Below are positions 1 to 6,289 of a stretch of DNA of 7,459 nt, one piece after another; within the stretch, counting starts at the first letter, position 1, and every line of letters begins with the position of its first letter. The position numbers were made by a program, and so were the translations under genes. Under the pieces are notes generated by a model. The model was not told the origin of the DNA. It saw only the letters and a list, made by a program, of their open reading frames with translations, and did not search any database. The stretch comes from CAZIBG01 sp964536985 (GTDB taxonomy: Bacteria > Patescibacteriota > Saccharimonadia > Saccharimonadales > AWTP1-31): NCBI GenBank assembly GCA_964536985.1, contig CAZIBG010000028.1, forward strand, positions 1-7,459. Reading direction: 5' to 3'.

Positions 1-592
1 AAAGGATATTATGAGCAATAGTCATCCATTCGTTTTCGGTGAGCAAGTGGGCACCAGTTCCAGCGGTTTGGCTGGCGGTGATGGCATCAGTTTGAGATAT
101 GTTCGTCCAAGGCTGGTCTGTAGCGGTGGAGACAGCCGTGCCACCAGTGTAGGTATTACTCAGGAAGCTACCATCGCCGTTGATGTCGTTACTACTAGCT
201 ACCGTACCGCCACTGTTTTTAGCCGTGTACTTCATGACACAGAAGTCGGTAGTGTTATAGGCTGGGTTACCAGGCACGACGACAAAGCCAGTCGGGCACG
301 TTAGGGGTGGGACGGGAGTCGGGGTGGGAGTGGGAGTAGTGGCTCCAGCACCAGCAGTTTGACCAGCAGGGGTACAGTTGGGGCTAGCCGCCAGGCTTTT
401 GGTAGGAATGAGGATGAAACTACCAACTAGCCCAAAGACGAGGAGTAGGCTGAAAAAACCTTTGTTTAAACGTCGGCCGGAGTAGATGAAGTAGAATGTT
501 AGAGCAGACAGGGTTAAAAGACCAAAGGCAATGGCGATATACGGAGCAATGTTAGCTCCAGTGTCGGCAAGAGTTTGGCAGGCTTGTTGCAT
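1..592 (-). CDS. DGR target protein, SUMF1/lectin-fold surface protein (N-terminal part, cut by window edge)
   Basis: The frame is open from an ATG at 592 to the left edge (197 codons seen), so the C terminus is missing. An in-frame TAA six codons upstream and an AAGGAA Shine-Dalgarno (604-609, 11 bases from ATG) fix the start. Residues 8-12 read LADTG, followed by a hydrophobic helix (about 14-38) and GRR (39-41). A second helix (about 45-63) ends in SLAA (66-69), which resembles a signal-peptidase site. A Thr/Pro linker (85-96) leads into an ectodomain with DFCVMKY (116-122), an EF-hand-like DINGDG loop (136-141), ISQTDAIT (165-172) and LLTENEWMTIA (183-193). From memory, these segments match the first half of formylglycine-generating-enzyme-like (SUMF1) proteins that serve as DGR targets in CPR bacteria. 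In that family the variable repeat is at the far C terminus, here outside the window. The core encoded at 6290-6456 looks like that missing end. The product is probably membrane-anchored and binds a ligand outside the cell. Family confidence is good; ligand unknown. Confidence 0.82.
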   Translation of the reverse strand, partial: MQQACQTLADTGANIAPYIAIAFGLLTLSALTFYFIYSGRRLNKGFFSLLLVFGLVGSFILIPTKSLAASPNCTPAGQTAGAGATTPTPTPTPVPPLTCPTGFVVVPGNPAYNTTDFCVMKYTAKNSGGTVASSNDINGDGSFLSNTYTGGTAVSTATDQPWTNISQTDAITASQTAGTGAHLLTENEWMTIAHNIL

Positions 593-603
593 AGTGTTGG
601 TTA

Positions 604-609
604 TTCCTT
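604..609 (-). promoter_or_regulatory. Shine-Dalgarno of the DGR target gene
   Basis: On the minus strand this reads AAGGAA, 11 bases before the ATG at 592. It is one of the few clear ribosome-binding sites in the window. Together with the in-frame stop just upstream, it settles the start of the target gene. Confidence 0.6.
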
Positions 610-675
610 AGTCTTCATTCTGTTTTTTGGTAGGTTTGATAATGGGCGCTGGGTATGCGGCAAATGGATGACATT

Positions 676-695
676 TGGCTACCACTTTGGTGCCA
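676..695 (-). other. Hairpin in the leader of the target mRNA
   Basis: The arms TGGC-ACCA and TGGT-GCCA pair fully around a three-base loop, with one bulged base (680). It lies in the roughly 155-base untranslated leader between the predicted promoter (754-782) and the target ATG (592). No T run follows, so it is not a terminator. It could affect translation or mRNA stability, or be chance. Confidence 0.3.
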
Positions 696-753
696 CTTGA
701 ATGGCAATTGTTGGTTCAGGTTGTATTTTATCATGTTCATGCTTATATGGTAT

Positions 754-782
754 ATAGTACCCCCCCCCTGAAGGTTTAGCAA
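754..782 (-). promoter_or_regulatory. Putative sigma70-type promoter of the DGR target gene with a G9 spacer
   Basis: On the minus strand, TTGCTA (777-782) is followed by a 17-base spacer and then TACTAT (754-759). Each hexamer matches 4 of 6 consensus positions, and the spacing is the optimum. The spacer is AACCTTCA plus nine G. Transcription would start near 747 and give a leader of about 155 bases before the target ATG. A G-run inside the spacer is the arrangement known from phase-variable promoters, because a gain or loss of one G changes the hexamer spacing. This is a visual prediction; no transcript data are available. Confidence 0.5.
760..768. repeat. Homopolymer C9/G9 tract (candidate phase-variation tract)
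   Basis: Nine C on the plus strand (nine G on the minus strand). I noticed no other G/C homopolymer this long in the window. It sits exactly between the predicted -35 and -10 of the target gene promoter, not inside a credible coding region. Such tracts change length by polymerase slippage. Confidence 0.75.
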
Positions 783-860
783 GTGTGAAAATAGAAAAAA
801 AGGAAGAATAATCAGCTGCCTACAAGAGTCCAAAGCCACACAGGCTAATTGCAGTAAAAA

Positions 861-891
861 TTGCCCAATCTTCATAGTTATGCGTTAAACT
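861..891 (+). promoter_or_regulatory. Weak putative promoter of the sortase gene
   Basis: TTGCCC (861-866) and TAAACT (886-891) are separated by 19 bases, which is longer than ideal. Transcription would begin only a few bases before the ATG at 902, so the mRNA would have almost no leader. AGG at 896-898 is the only ribosome-site-like sequence. Low confidence. Confidence 0.25.
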
Positions 892-901
892 ATCTAGGCT
901 T

Positions 902-1516
902 ATGAAATATCGGAATAACTACTACCGAAACAGAAGTTTCCGCCAGCGCCATCGTTGGTTGGCCTGGCCGATACCGGCTGTCTTACTTACCGCGGGAGTC
1001 TATTTACTATTTCTGGTTTATTCCCCCCGACTAGCTACTACCCCACTGGCTCCCTTGATCGGTGGTAGCTCCCCGCAAACCGTTGACGCTGGAGCCACCA
1101 CACCGGATAACGCAGATTATATTATCATCCCTAAGATAAACCTGAATGTAGCTATTGTCACCGGCACCAACGAGGCGGCCCTACCGAAAGGAGCTTGGCA
1201 CCGGTTTCCAGAACGGGGTGATCCAATCAAGGGTGGTAATTTCATTCTCTCCGCCCACCGGTTCCTACTGGGCTGGACGCCCCAGCAAACCCGGGCTAAA
1301 TCGCCATTCTATAGTATCGATAAGCTGAATGTCGGTGACACTATCACGATTATCTACAAAGGTAAAACATACAGTTACCACATTACAAAAACCTACAGTG
1401 TTAAGCCAAACCAAGTCTCCATCGAAGACCCCTCCACTACCGCCAAGCTTACCCTCTATAGCTGTACCCTCAAAGGCTCAGCTGATGGTCGAAGTGTGAT
1501 TGAGGCGCAGTTGTAA
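902..1516 (+). CDS. Sortase (class E/F-like), membrane-anchored transpeptidase
   Basis: The 204-residue protein begins with a basic N terminus (Arg/Lys/Tyr-rich, 2-18), then one membrane helix (about 22-41), a short Thr/Pro/Gly linker, and a sortase beta-barrel from about residue 72. The three catalytic positions are visible: His119 in LSAHR, Cys188 in LTLYSCTL, and Arg197 in GRSVI. Sortases cut a sorting motif between Thr and Gly and join the protein to cell-wall or pilin amino groups on the outer face of the membrane. The length fits a single-domain sortase of class E/F type; the class is my estimate. It is divergently transcribed from the DGR target gene, whose N terminus carries LADTG. 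Class E enzymes are known to prefer LAxTG, so a functional link is plausible but unproven. Translation starts at ATG 902 with only a weak AGG upstream. Confidence 0.9.
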   Translation: MKYRNNYYRNRSFRQRHRWLAWPIPAVLLTAGVYLLFLVYSPRLATTPLAPLIGGSSPQTVDAGATTPDNADYIIIPKINLNVAIVTGTNEAALPKGAWHRFPERGDPIKGGNFILSAHRFLLGWTPQQTRAKSPFYSIDKLNVGDTITIIYKGKTYSYHITKTYSVKPNQVSIEDPSTTAKLTLYSCTLKGSADGRSVIEAQL

Positions 1517-1612
1517 AAAGTCGGCCAATTACTTGCCTCGATTAATTAAAGAGGTTTAGCTGATTTCACGCATTGGGCTGATACTACAACTATATGTTGC
1601 GACACCGAATAA

Positions 1613-4318
1613 TTAGGCATTAATCTCAGGAACATCTGAATCGTCGGTTTTAGCTTCTTTTTTACCTATCCTGCTGTCTTTAGGTTCCGACTTAGTTTTC
1701 TTATCCTCAGGCTCTTTGTATTTGGTAGCATATTGTTTGCGTGAGTTAGCAATAACAGTCTCAGCAACCTTTTGGCTGCTTTTGTCCTCTAGCAATAATG
1801 TTTCACCCGACATTGGTTCCTGGGATTGCAAGGCGGCAATCTTAATATAGAAGTTATAGGTCGGTAGATTGCCGATCTCACCCGGCTCAATATGTGGGTT
1901 AAACTGGTGAAGAAGCAGCTCCTCAGTGTCTTCACTTTTAGATCTAAACCCAATGATCGTACCAACGTTATCCAAGATGGTGTTGACCATGGTTTTGGCT
2001 TGAAGCTGTGAAACAGACTGCTGTGCCATAGTCAGAAACAGCTTGTACTTCCTGGCCTCTGAGAACAGCCCTAAAAATGACTCGCTGGCAAAGTTCTGAA
2101 ACTCATCAACATAGAGGTAGAACGGTACTCGATCTTCGGCTGCAATTTCATCTCGCCGCCATGCGGCCAGTTGCAGCTTAGCTAGTACCGTAGTTCCAAA
2201 CAATGTGGAGGTACTTTCACCGAGACGACCTTTAGGAAAATTGCAGATCAGGATCTTACTACTGTTTAGGATATCGTCAAAGTCTATCGTGGACTTGGCT
2301 TGTCCGAGCATACGTTTAGCTGACTCAGATCGTTCAAAACGTTCGATCCGAGTAATCGGGCCACCACTAATCTTGACTCGTTGCATATCGCCAGCCTTGC
2401 CAAGCTCCTCTTTCCAGAATCGTGTCAGGCTCTCGTCTTTGAGGCTACGGGTGACTTTCTTGCGAAAGGTTGAGTCGGTCAGCAACCGTAGAACAGTAAA
2501 CAGCGTAGCGTCCTTTACGGTAAATGCGGTGTGTATGGCATTGCGCAATACTCTCTCAACCCGGTAGGCATTAGTATCTGTGTTATCGTCGAAGATTTTC
2601 TGCAGAACCGATATAACTGCTTCGGTCACCATGTCTTTGGCGTGAGCTAGTTCGCTTCCGGTTAACCCTTCGGGTAATTCAAGAAGATTGAGCCCTACCG
2701 GATAGTTGAGATCACTAGGGTTAAGGTAGATCACGTCCTTGATCCGTTCTTTAGGGATATGGCTGATTAGGTTCCGAGCCGAGTCTCCATGTGGATCTAT
2801 GACTGCCACACCCTTACCAGCTCGAATATCCTGCATGATCGCATATTCAAGCATCGTAGTCTTACCGTTGCCGGTGCCGCCGACAATGTAAACGTGTCTT
2901 TCTCGCTCTGCCGCTGTTAAGCCGATCGGTGTATCACTATCGTGATGCCTGTTCATGCCCAAGACAACATCTAACTTTGTGCCGTCTTTGAGTGAAACCG
3001 TAGCTGGTAGTGTTTTACTGAGGGACTTAATAACATTCTCCGTGTTAGTCGATTCAGGATTTGGGAAGTGATAGAGATCGGATAGCTCAGAGCTAGAGAT
3101 AATAGTTTGTTGGCTAAGAAGATGAGGTGATAAGGCGCGACTTTTGAATCGAGCCATTTGCCGCCCTGCAACATCAACAAAAGGCACATTAATGCTTCTC
3201 TGTGCTCGAATTGACTGGTTACTCGTGGCAAATGGTTCGAAGGCATCGACTAAAGCATTGAGTCTTTGAGTAATTTGTTCAGTATCTGGCGAAGCCACCA
3301 GTAACCGGATAGATGCTTCAAACAGATGTTGATCGAGCTTAGTCTTTATGGTTTTCCCAAGCTCTACCTCGTATGGATTACTCGAGCTTCGTTTTTCTTT
3401 GCTGCCTAGAACATATGAATCGTCTGATGTAATGATTGCACTGAAGATATTGCCAAAAAACGCCAAGATCTTAGCTATACGACCAAGGAACCAAAGCGGT
3501 GGATACCAGAATAACCAAAGAATATATCCAAGCTGGCTGCGCTGCGTCTTGAGCTCGGTGGATAGTGTTTTAGCTAAACTGATTCGACCACGAATCTCAT
3601 TCATGTGGCGGAGTGATCTGCGATGAGTAGACGAGAATACTGGCGAAACAACTATCTGAGAGGCTGCTAATTCTTTGGGATCAAGTTTGGTCATCTGGCC
3701 AGTTAAGTAGCCGATAGGGTCATGCTCTTTTAACACGCTGTGGTCTTGGAGTGGTAATACAAAGTCAGCTGATAGTTTTAGATCAACCACACCAAACGCC
3801 GTACCAGACGCAATTTTAGTTAGATAATCATCAATACGTTTGATCTTTAGTCCTGGTAAGTATGAGCGTAAACTTCGCTCGGTATACTCAGCTTCGTTAA
3901 ACGGTACGGCCATGACGTAGCAAACACCACCTTCATATGTCGAGACAATCTCAAAAGCGTGAGTCGTCTTAGGGGCTGCTAGCCTCTCCCAGAAGTTCTG
4001 ATGACGCGACTGATTACGCAGCAAGATATGCAATTGCTCAGTTGCAAAAGCAGATTTACCGGCTTGGGCTGGAAAAGTAAGCTCTAAGAAGACCTTTGGG
4101 ACTTCCTTGCCGCCAACGCCGCACTTACGAAGAATATAGCCAAGCATATTGGGGATGTTTTGGACAAACCAGACAGTGGCCATAAATATGACGTATACCG
4201 AGACAAATTCGATGAATAAGGCACCAAGTACTACGACTAATGTCATACCCGGGCCCATGTGCTGAGCTTGAGTGTAACGAGATGGACCATTTAGGAGTGA
4301 GTCTAAAAGATGAAGCAT
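1613..4318 (-). CDS. HerA/TraG-like DNA-translocating ATPase of a type IV secretion/conjugation-type system
   Basis: I chose ATG 4318 because AGAGGA lies 7 bases before it. The frame stays open to a TTG at 4402 (929 residues) and has another ATG at 4372, neither with a good ribosome site. Numbering below is from the TTG. Membrane helices are at about 53-80 and 291-324, with a long soluble region between. The ATPase core has Walker A GGTGNGKTT (508-516), DPHGD (536-540), SGGPITR (679-685), a KGRLGE segment (724-729) and Walker B FYLYVDEFQNF (761-771, Asp766/Glu767), followed by SEARKYK (781-787). The tail (about 885-929) is Lys/Glu/Asp-rich and probably disordered. This matches, from memory, the large CPR family annotated as TraM-recognition/TraG or DUF87 ATPases, which are related to VirD4/VirB4 coupling proteins. 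They pump DNA or protein substrates through the membrane. The replication-relaxation protein at the right edge is a frequent companion. No other secretion-channel subunits are visible here, so the exact substrate is unknown. Confidence 0.85.
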   Translation of the reverse strand: MLHLLDSLLNGPSRYTQAQHMGPGMTLVVVLGALFIEFVSVYVIFMATVWFVQNIPNMLGYILRKCGVGGKEVPKVFLELTFPAQAGKSAFATEQLHILLRNQSRHQNFWERLAAPKTTHAFEIVSTYEGGVCYVMAVPFNEAEYTERSLRSYLPGLKIKRIDDYLTKIASGTAFGVVDLKLSADFVLPLQDHSVLKEHDPIGYLTGQMTKLDPKELAASQIVVSPVFSSTHRRSLRHMNEIRGRISLAKTLSTELKTQRSQLGYILWLFWYPPLWFLGRIAKILAFFGNIFSAIITSDDSYVLGSKEKRSSSNPYEVELGKTIKTKLDQHLFEASIRLLVASPDTEQITQRLNALVDAFEPFATSNQSIRAQRSINVPFVDVAGRQMARFKSRALSPHLLSQQTIISSSELSDLYHFPNPESTNTENVIKSLSKTLPATVSLKDGTKLDVVLGMNRHHDSDTPIGLTAAERERHVYIVGGTGNGKTTMLEYAIMQDIRAGKGVAVIDPHGDSARNLISHIPKERIKDVIYLNPSDLNYPVGLNLLELPEGLTGSELAHAKDMVTEAVISVLQKIFDDNTDTNAYRVERVLRNAIHTAFTVKDATLFTVLRLLTDSTFRKKVTRSLKDESLTRFWKEELGKAGDMQRVKISGGPITRIERFERSESAKRMLGQAKSTIDFDDILNSSKILICNFPKGRLGESTSTLFGTTVLAKLQLAAWRRDEIAAEDRVPFYLYVDEFQNFASESFLGLFSEARKYKLFLTMAQQSVSQLQAKTMVNTILDNVGTIIGFRSKSEDTEELLLHQFNPHIEPGEIGNLPTYNFYIKIAALQSQEPMSGETLLLEDKSSQKVAETVIANSRKQYATKYKEPEDKKTKSEPKDSRIGKKEAKTDDSDVPEINA

Positions 4319-4486
4319 GTGGGTTCCTCTGGTAGCCCCACCCAGCACTACCTGTTGTGTATCTGAGAACATAATAACACCATTAAGACAAATTTGTTGC
4401 AAACATTTACATAGTTTCTAACCTTTTCTACAATAGCGAACCATCTCCAGTGTGAGTTTAGCATCACGTATTGTCGGACATAACTA

Positions 4487-4525
4487 TTGACTAAATACAT
4501 ACATTAGTGATACATTGTATGTATT
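4487..4525 (+). promoter_or_regulatory. Promoter and inverted-repeat operator of the toxin-antitoxin operon
   Basis: TTGACT (4487-4492) and TACATT (4511-4516) are 18 bases apart. A perfect 10-base inverted repeat, AATACATACA (4494-4503) and TGTATGTATT (4516-4525), overlaps the spacer and the -10 and ends directly at the antitoxin ATG. This is the expected layout for autorepression by a ribbon-helix-helix antitoxin or its complex with the toxin. Transcription would start at or within a few bases of the ATG at 4526, so the mRNA appears leaderless. Confidence 0.7.
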
Positions 4526-4801
4526 ATGAGTAGCACACTTCTTAGTATTAAAACTGATGAACAAACCAAACGTGATGTTCAATCGTTCGCGAAAGAGCTT
4601 GGTGTATCGAGCACGGCTTTTGTTAATATGATTATCCGTCAAGCACTCCGTGACCGTCGTTTGGTTCTAACGACCAGTCTTGAACCAACCCCTTACCTGG
4701 AAAAATTAATACGTACAGCCGAAACAGATTATGTGGCTGGTAAGAATATTACAACTGTTGAAACTGCAGAAGAACTAGACGATCTATTTAAGAAGTTATG
4801 A
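4526..4801 (+). CDS. RelB/DinJ-family antitoxin
   Basis: The 91-residue protein has a ribbon-helix-helix N terminus: a short beta strand TLLSIKTD (4-11), then helices covering about 12-24 and 29-42, with a GVSSTAF turn (26-32). The C-terminal part (about 50-91) is acidic and would wrap the toxin. RelB/DinJ antitoxins dimerise through the strand, bind the operator just upstream and neutralise a RelE/YafQ-type ribonuclease. The stop overlaps the toxin start as ATGA (4798-4801), which implies translational coupling. No Shine-Dalgarno precedes the ATG, and the predicted promoter lies right against it, so a leaderless start is likely. Confidence 0.88.
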   Translation: MSSTLLSIKTDEQTKRDVQSFAKELGVSSTAFVNMIIRQALRDRRLVLTTSLEPTPYLEKLIRTAETDYVAGKNITTVETAEELDDLFKKL

Positions 4802-5061
4802 TAACCATCAAACTTCATAAAGATTTCCTTAAACAAGCTGCAAAACTAAAGCCAGCCCAGAAGAAGCGTTTGCAAGCAGCGCTCAAACTTTTCCAAACAG
4901 ATCCGCAACATGCTGATTTATATAACCATCCATTGACCGCTGGATGGAAAGGTCACCGAAGTATCAGCTTTGGCGGTGACTGGCGAGCCCATTACAAAGC
5001 TATAGATGCACAGACTGTATATTTTGTGGCTTGCGGTACGCACAGCCAACTATACAAATAG
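4798..5061 (+). CDS. YafQ/RelE-family mRNA interferase toxin
   Basis: The 87-residue basic protein fits the compact RelE/YafQ fold. It has an N-terminal helical hairpin (8-33), the HPLTAGWKGHR segment (44-54), GDWRAHYK (60-67), and the C-terminal signature GTHSQLYK (80-87). Family members sit in the ribosomal A site and cut mRNA when the antitoxin is degraded. Aligned from memory with E. coli YafQ, His44, Asp61, His82 and Tyr86 occupy the positions of His50, Asp67, His87 and Phe91, while the position of catalytic His63 appears to be Ser57. The active-site chemistry may therefore differ, or it may belong to a sister subfamily. It starts within the antitoxin stop (ATGA overlap), with AAGAAG just upstream as a possible ribosome site. 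Confidence 0.87.
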   Translation: MITIKLHKDFLKQAAKLKPAQKKRLQAALKLFQTDPQHADLYNHPLTAGWKGHRSISFGGDWRAHYKAIDAQTVYFVACGTHSQLYK

Positions 5062-5080
5062 CAGCGAGGGTTGAATGGCT

Positions 5081-5112
5081 TCAGTCTCAAGTGAGCTGAG
5101 CTATGACCTTTT
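5081..5112 (+). terminator. Possible terminator after the toxin gene
   Basis: TCAG-CTCA (5081-5089, bulged T at 5085) pairs with TGAG-CTGA (5092-5099) to give a short stem. A weak TTTT follows at 5109-5112. It lies in the 54-base gap between the convergent toxin and RT genes, where a terminator would be expected. The T run is short and set back from the stem, so confidence is low. Confidence 0.3.
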
Positions 5113-5115
5113 AGA

Positions 5116-6216
5116 TTACTTAAAATACACATCTGTTGGCTTTCTAACCGCTAGATATTGACTATATAAACCCAGCACCAAAGCCCGAGCCTGCCTAGGG
5201 CTAGCGTGGTTAACATGGGCAACCCATGAGTAAAAAGTGGCCCGGAGATCTTCTTTTTCGATGGCTCCCTTTTTATACTGCTTCAGCATGGTGCGCCAGC
5301 GTTTTTTAAAGTTCTTGAGCGTAGAGCTTCGAACCCGTATTTTGTACGGCCAGATTACATAGCCGACAAAATCGACACCAAGCCGAGCTGGAAACAGCCG
5401 AGTTTTCTTGGGATGGACGGTGAGCTGGAGTTTATCCAGCAGAAAGGCAATGATGGCTTTCTGCCACTCCTGCAACTGCCGTTTATCATCACTCACAATA
5501 ACTATATCGTCCATATAGCGGACATAGCGTCGAATCTTGAGTGTCCGTTTGGCGTAGACATCAACCTCATGCAGATAGACATTAGCAAATACCTGACTGG
5601 TAAGGTTGCCAATAGGTATACCCCTTGGTCCCTGCGTATGGTAGGGGGAGTCTGGCGTAAATAAGTGGTCGTGGTCTGTACCGCTCTGGTAGGAATCGAT
5701 AATAGTGTCAAGGGTACACAGCAGCAAACGATCAGTTAGCTTGCGCCTCAGGAGTTGTTTTAGCACCACGTGGTTAACACTTGCGTAGTACTTTGATACG
5801 TCGATTTTCAGCACATAAAGTGGCTGGTCGGTTTTCCATCGTAAAAAGTGTTGCATACGCCGGAGTGCCCGGTGTGTGCCTTTGAACTTTCGACAGGCAT
5901 AGGAGTCATGAATAAATATAGGCTCATATTTCGCCTGTAGGACTCGGCTAACTGCGTGATGCACGATTCGGTCACGAAAATGTGGTGCATCGATCAAGCG
6001 CTTTTTGGGATCTTGGACAATAAATCTTCGGTGAGGGCGGGGTCGATACGAAAGGCCATTTAGTTCTTGGTGAAGTTCGAGCAAGTTTTCGAGTAGCGAG
6101 TAATGAAACACTACGGCATAACGTCGATATCGTTTCCCTTTAGATGCCCCTTGATAGGCAGATTTTAGGGCTTGGAGCGAGGTAAAATAGTGTTCGTACG
6201 TCGAGGCATTATTCAT
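5116..6216 (-). CDS. Reverse transcriptase of a diversity-generating retroelement
   Basis: The frame is open from ATG 6258 (380 residues). I prefer ATG 6216 (366 residues), because the first 14 codons cover promoter-like DNA and DGR RTs usually begin just before the segment seen at residues 24-42. Neither start has a Shine-Dalgarno. Numbered from 6258, the RT palm motifs are KIDVSKYYAS (151-160, Asp153), GIPIGNLTSQ (213-222), YMDD (248-251) and the VDFVGYVIW segment (295-303). The G-x-x-x-S-Q form of the fourth motif is typical of DGR RTs. The protein ends soon after the thumb-like basic region, with no maturase or endonuclease domain, so a group II intron is unlikely. It would copy TR RNA into cDNA with adenine-directed errors. 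A TR-like element lies about 75 bases upstream on the other strand. No Avd-type accessory gene is visible. The gene is convergent with the toxin-antitoxin operon. Confidence 0.9.
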   Translation of the reverse strand: MNNASTYEHYFTSLQALKSAYQGASKGKRYRRYAVVFHYSLLENLLELHQELNGLSYRPRPHRRFIVQDPKKRLIDAPHFRDRIVHHAVSRVLQAKYEPIFIHDSYACRKFKGTHRALRRMQHFLRWKTDQPLYVLKIDVSKYYASVNHVVLKQLLRRKLTDRLLLCTLDTIIDSYQSGTDHDHLFTPDSPYHTQGPRGIPIGNLTSQVFANVYLHEVDVYAKRTLKIRRYVRYMDDIVIVSDDKRQLQEWQKAIIAFLLDKLQLTVHPKKTRLFPARLGVDFVGYVIWPYKIRVRSSTLKNFKKRWRTMLKQYKKGAIEKEDLRATFYSWVAHVNHASPRQARALVLGLYSQYLAVRKPTDVYFK

Positions 6217-6219
6217 TCT

Positions 6220-6266
6220 GTATAGTATGGGGGTAGTATAGTGAAGGCGCTCATGCATATATGAGC
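6220..6266. promoter_or_regulatory. Putative divergent regulatory region between RT and template repeat
   Basis: It contains two direct GTATAGT copies 16 bases apart (6220-6226 and 6236-6242) and a short inverted repeat GCTCAT...ATGAGC (6249-6254 and 6261-6266). On the minus strand TACTAT (6222-6227) could be the RT -10; it is the same hexamer as in the target promoter (754-759). It would place transcription at the ATG at 6216, making a leaderless mRNA. On the plus strand, TATAGT (6237-6242) could serve the TR RNA. I see no matching -35 boxes, so these assignments are tentative. Confidence 0.35.
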
Positions 6267-6289
6267 ACTAGGTAGCCGTGGTTCGTAGC

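Larger units (their letters stand above)
593..901. other. Divergent intergenic region between the DGR target gene and the sortase gene
   Basis: This 309-base stretch holds the target gene leader and ribosome site, a leader hairpin (676-695), the target promoter with its G9 spacer (754-782) and a weaker plus-strand promoter for the sortase (861-891). A minus-strand reading frame (615-875) crosses it, but it has no ribosome site, no recognisable family and overlaps these signals, so I treat the region as non-coding. Confidence 0.6.

Noticed and set aside
11..304. Plus-strand reading frame of 97 codons
   Set aside because: It lies antisense to the target gene, which has a ribosome site, membrane helices and family motifs. 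The plus frame has a low-complexity, featureless translation.
615..875. Minus-strand 86-codon frame in the intergenic region
   Set aside because: No ribosome site, no recognisable family, and it runs through the C9 tract, the predicted promoter and the leader hairpin of the target gene.
1517..1612. Possible bidirectional terminator between the convergent sortase and ATPase genes
   Set aside because: Only a 4-base stem (CCTC/GAGG around an AT-rich loop) is visible, without a convincing T run on either strand.
2205..2567. Plus-strand 120-codon frame inside the ATPase gene
   Set aside because: Antisense shadow of a strongly supported coding region that includes conserved ATPase motifs.
5413..5664. 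Plus-strand 83-codon frame inside the RT gene
   Set aside because: Antisense to the RT catalytic motifs, including YMDD; no independent support.
5116..6216. RT as a group II intron maturase or retron RT
   Set aside because: No maturase X or endonuclease domain, no intron domain V-like context noticed, and the motif GIPIGNLTSQ plus an adjacent AAY-rich template fits a DGR.
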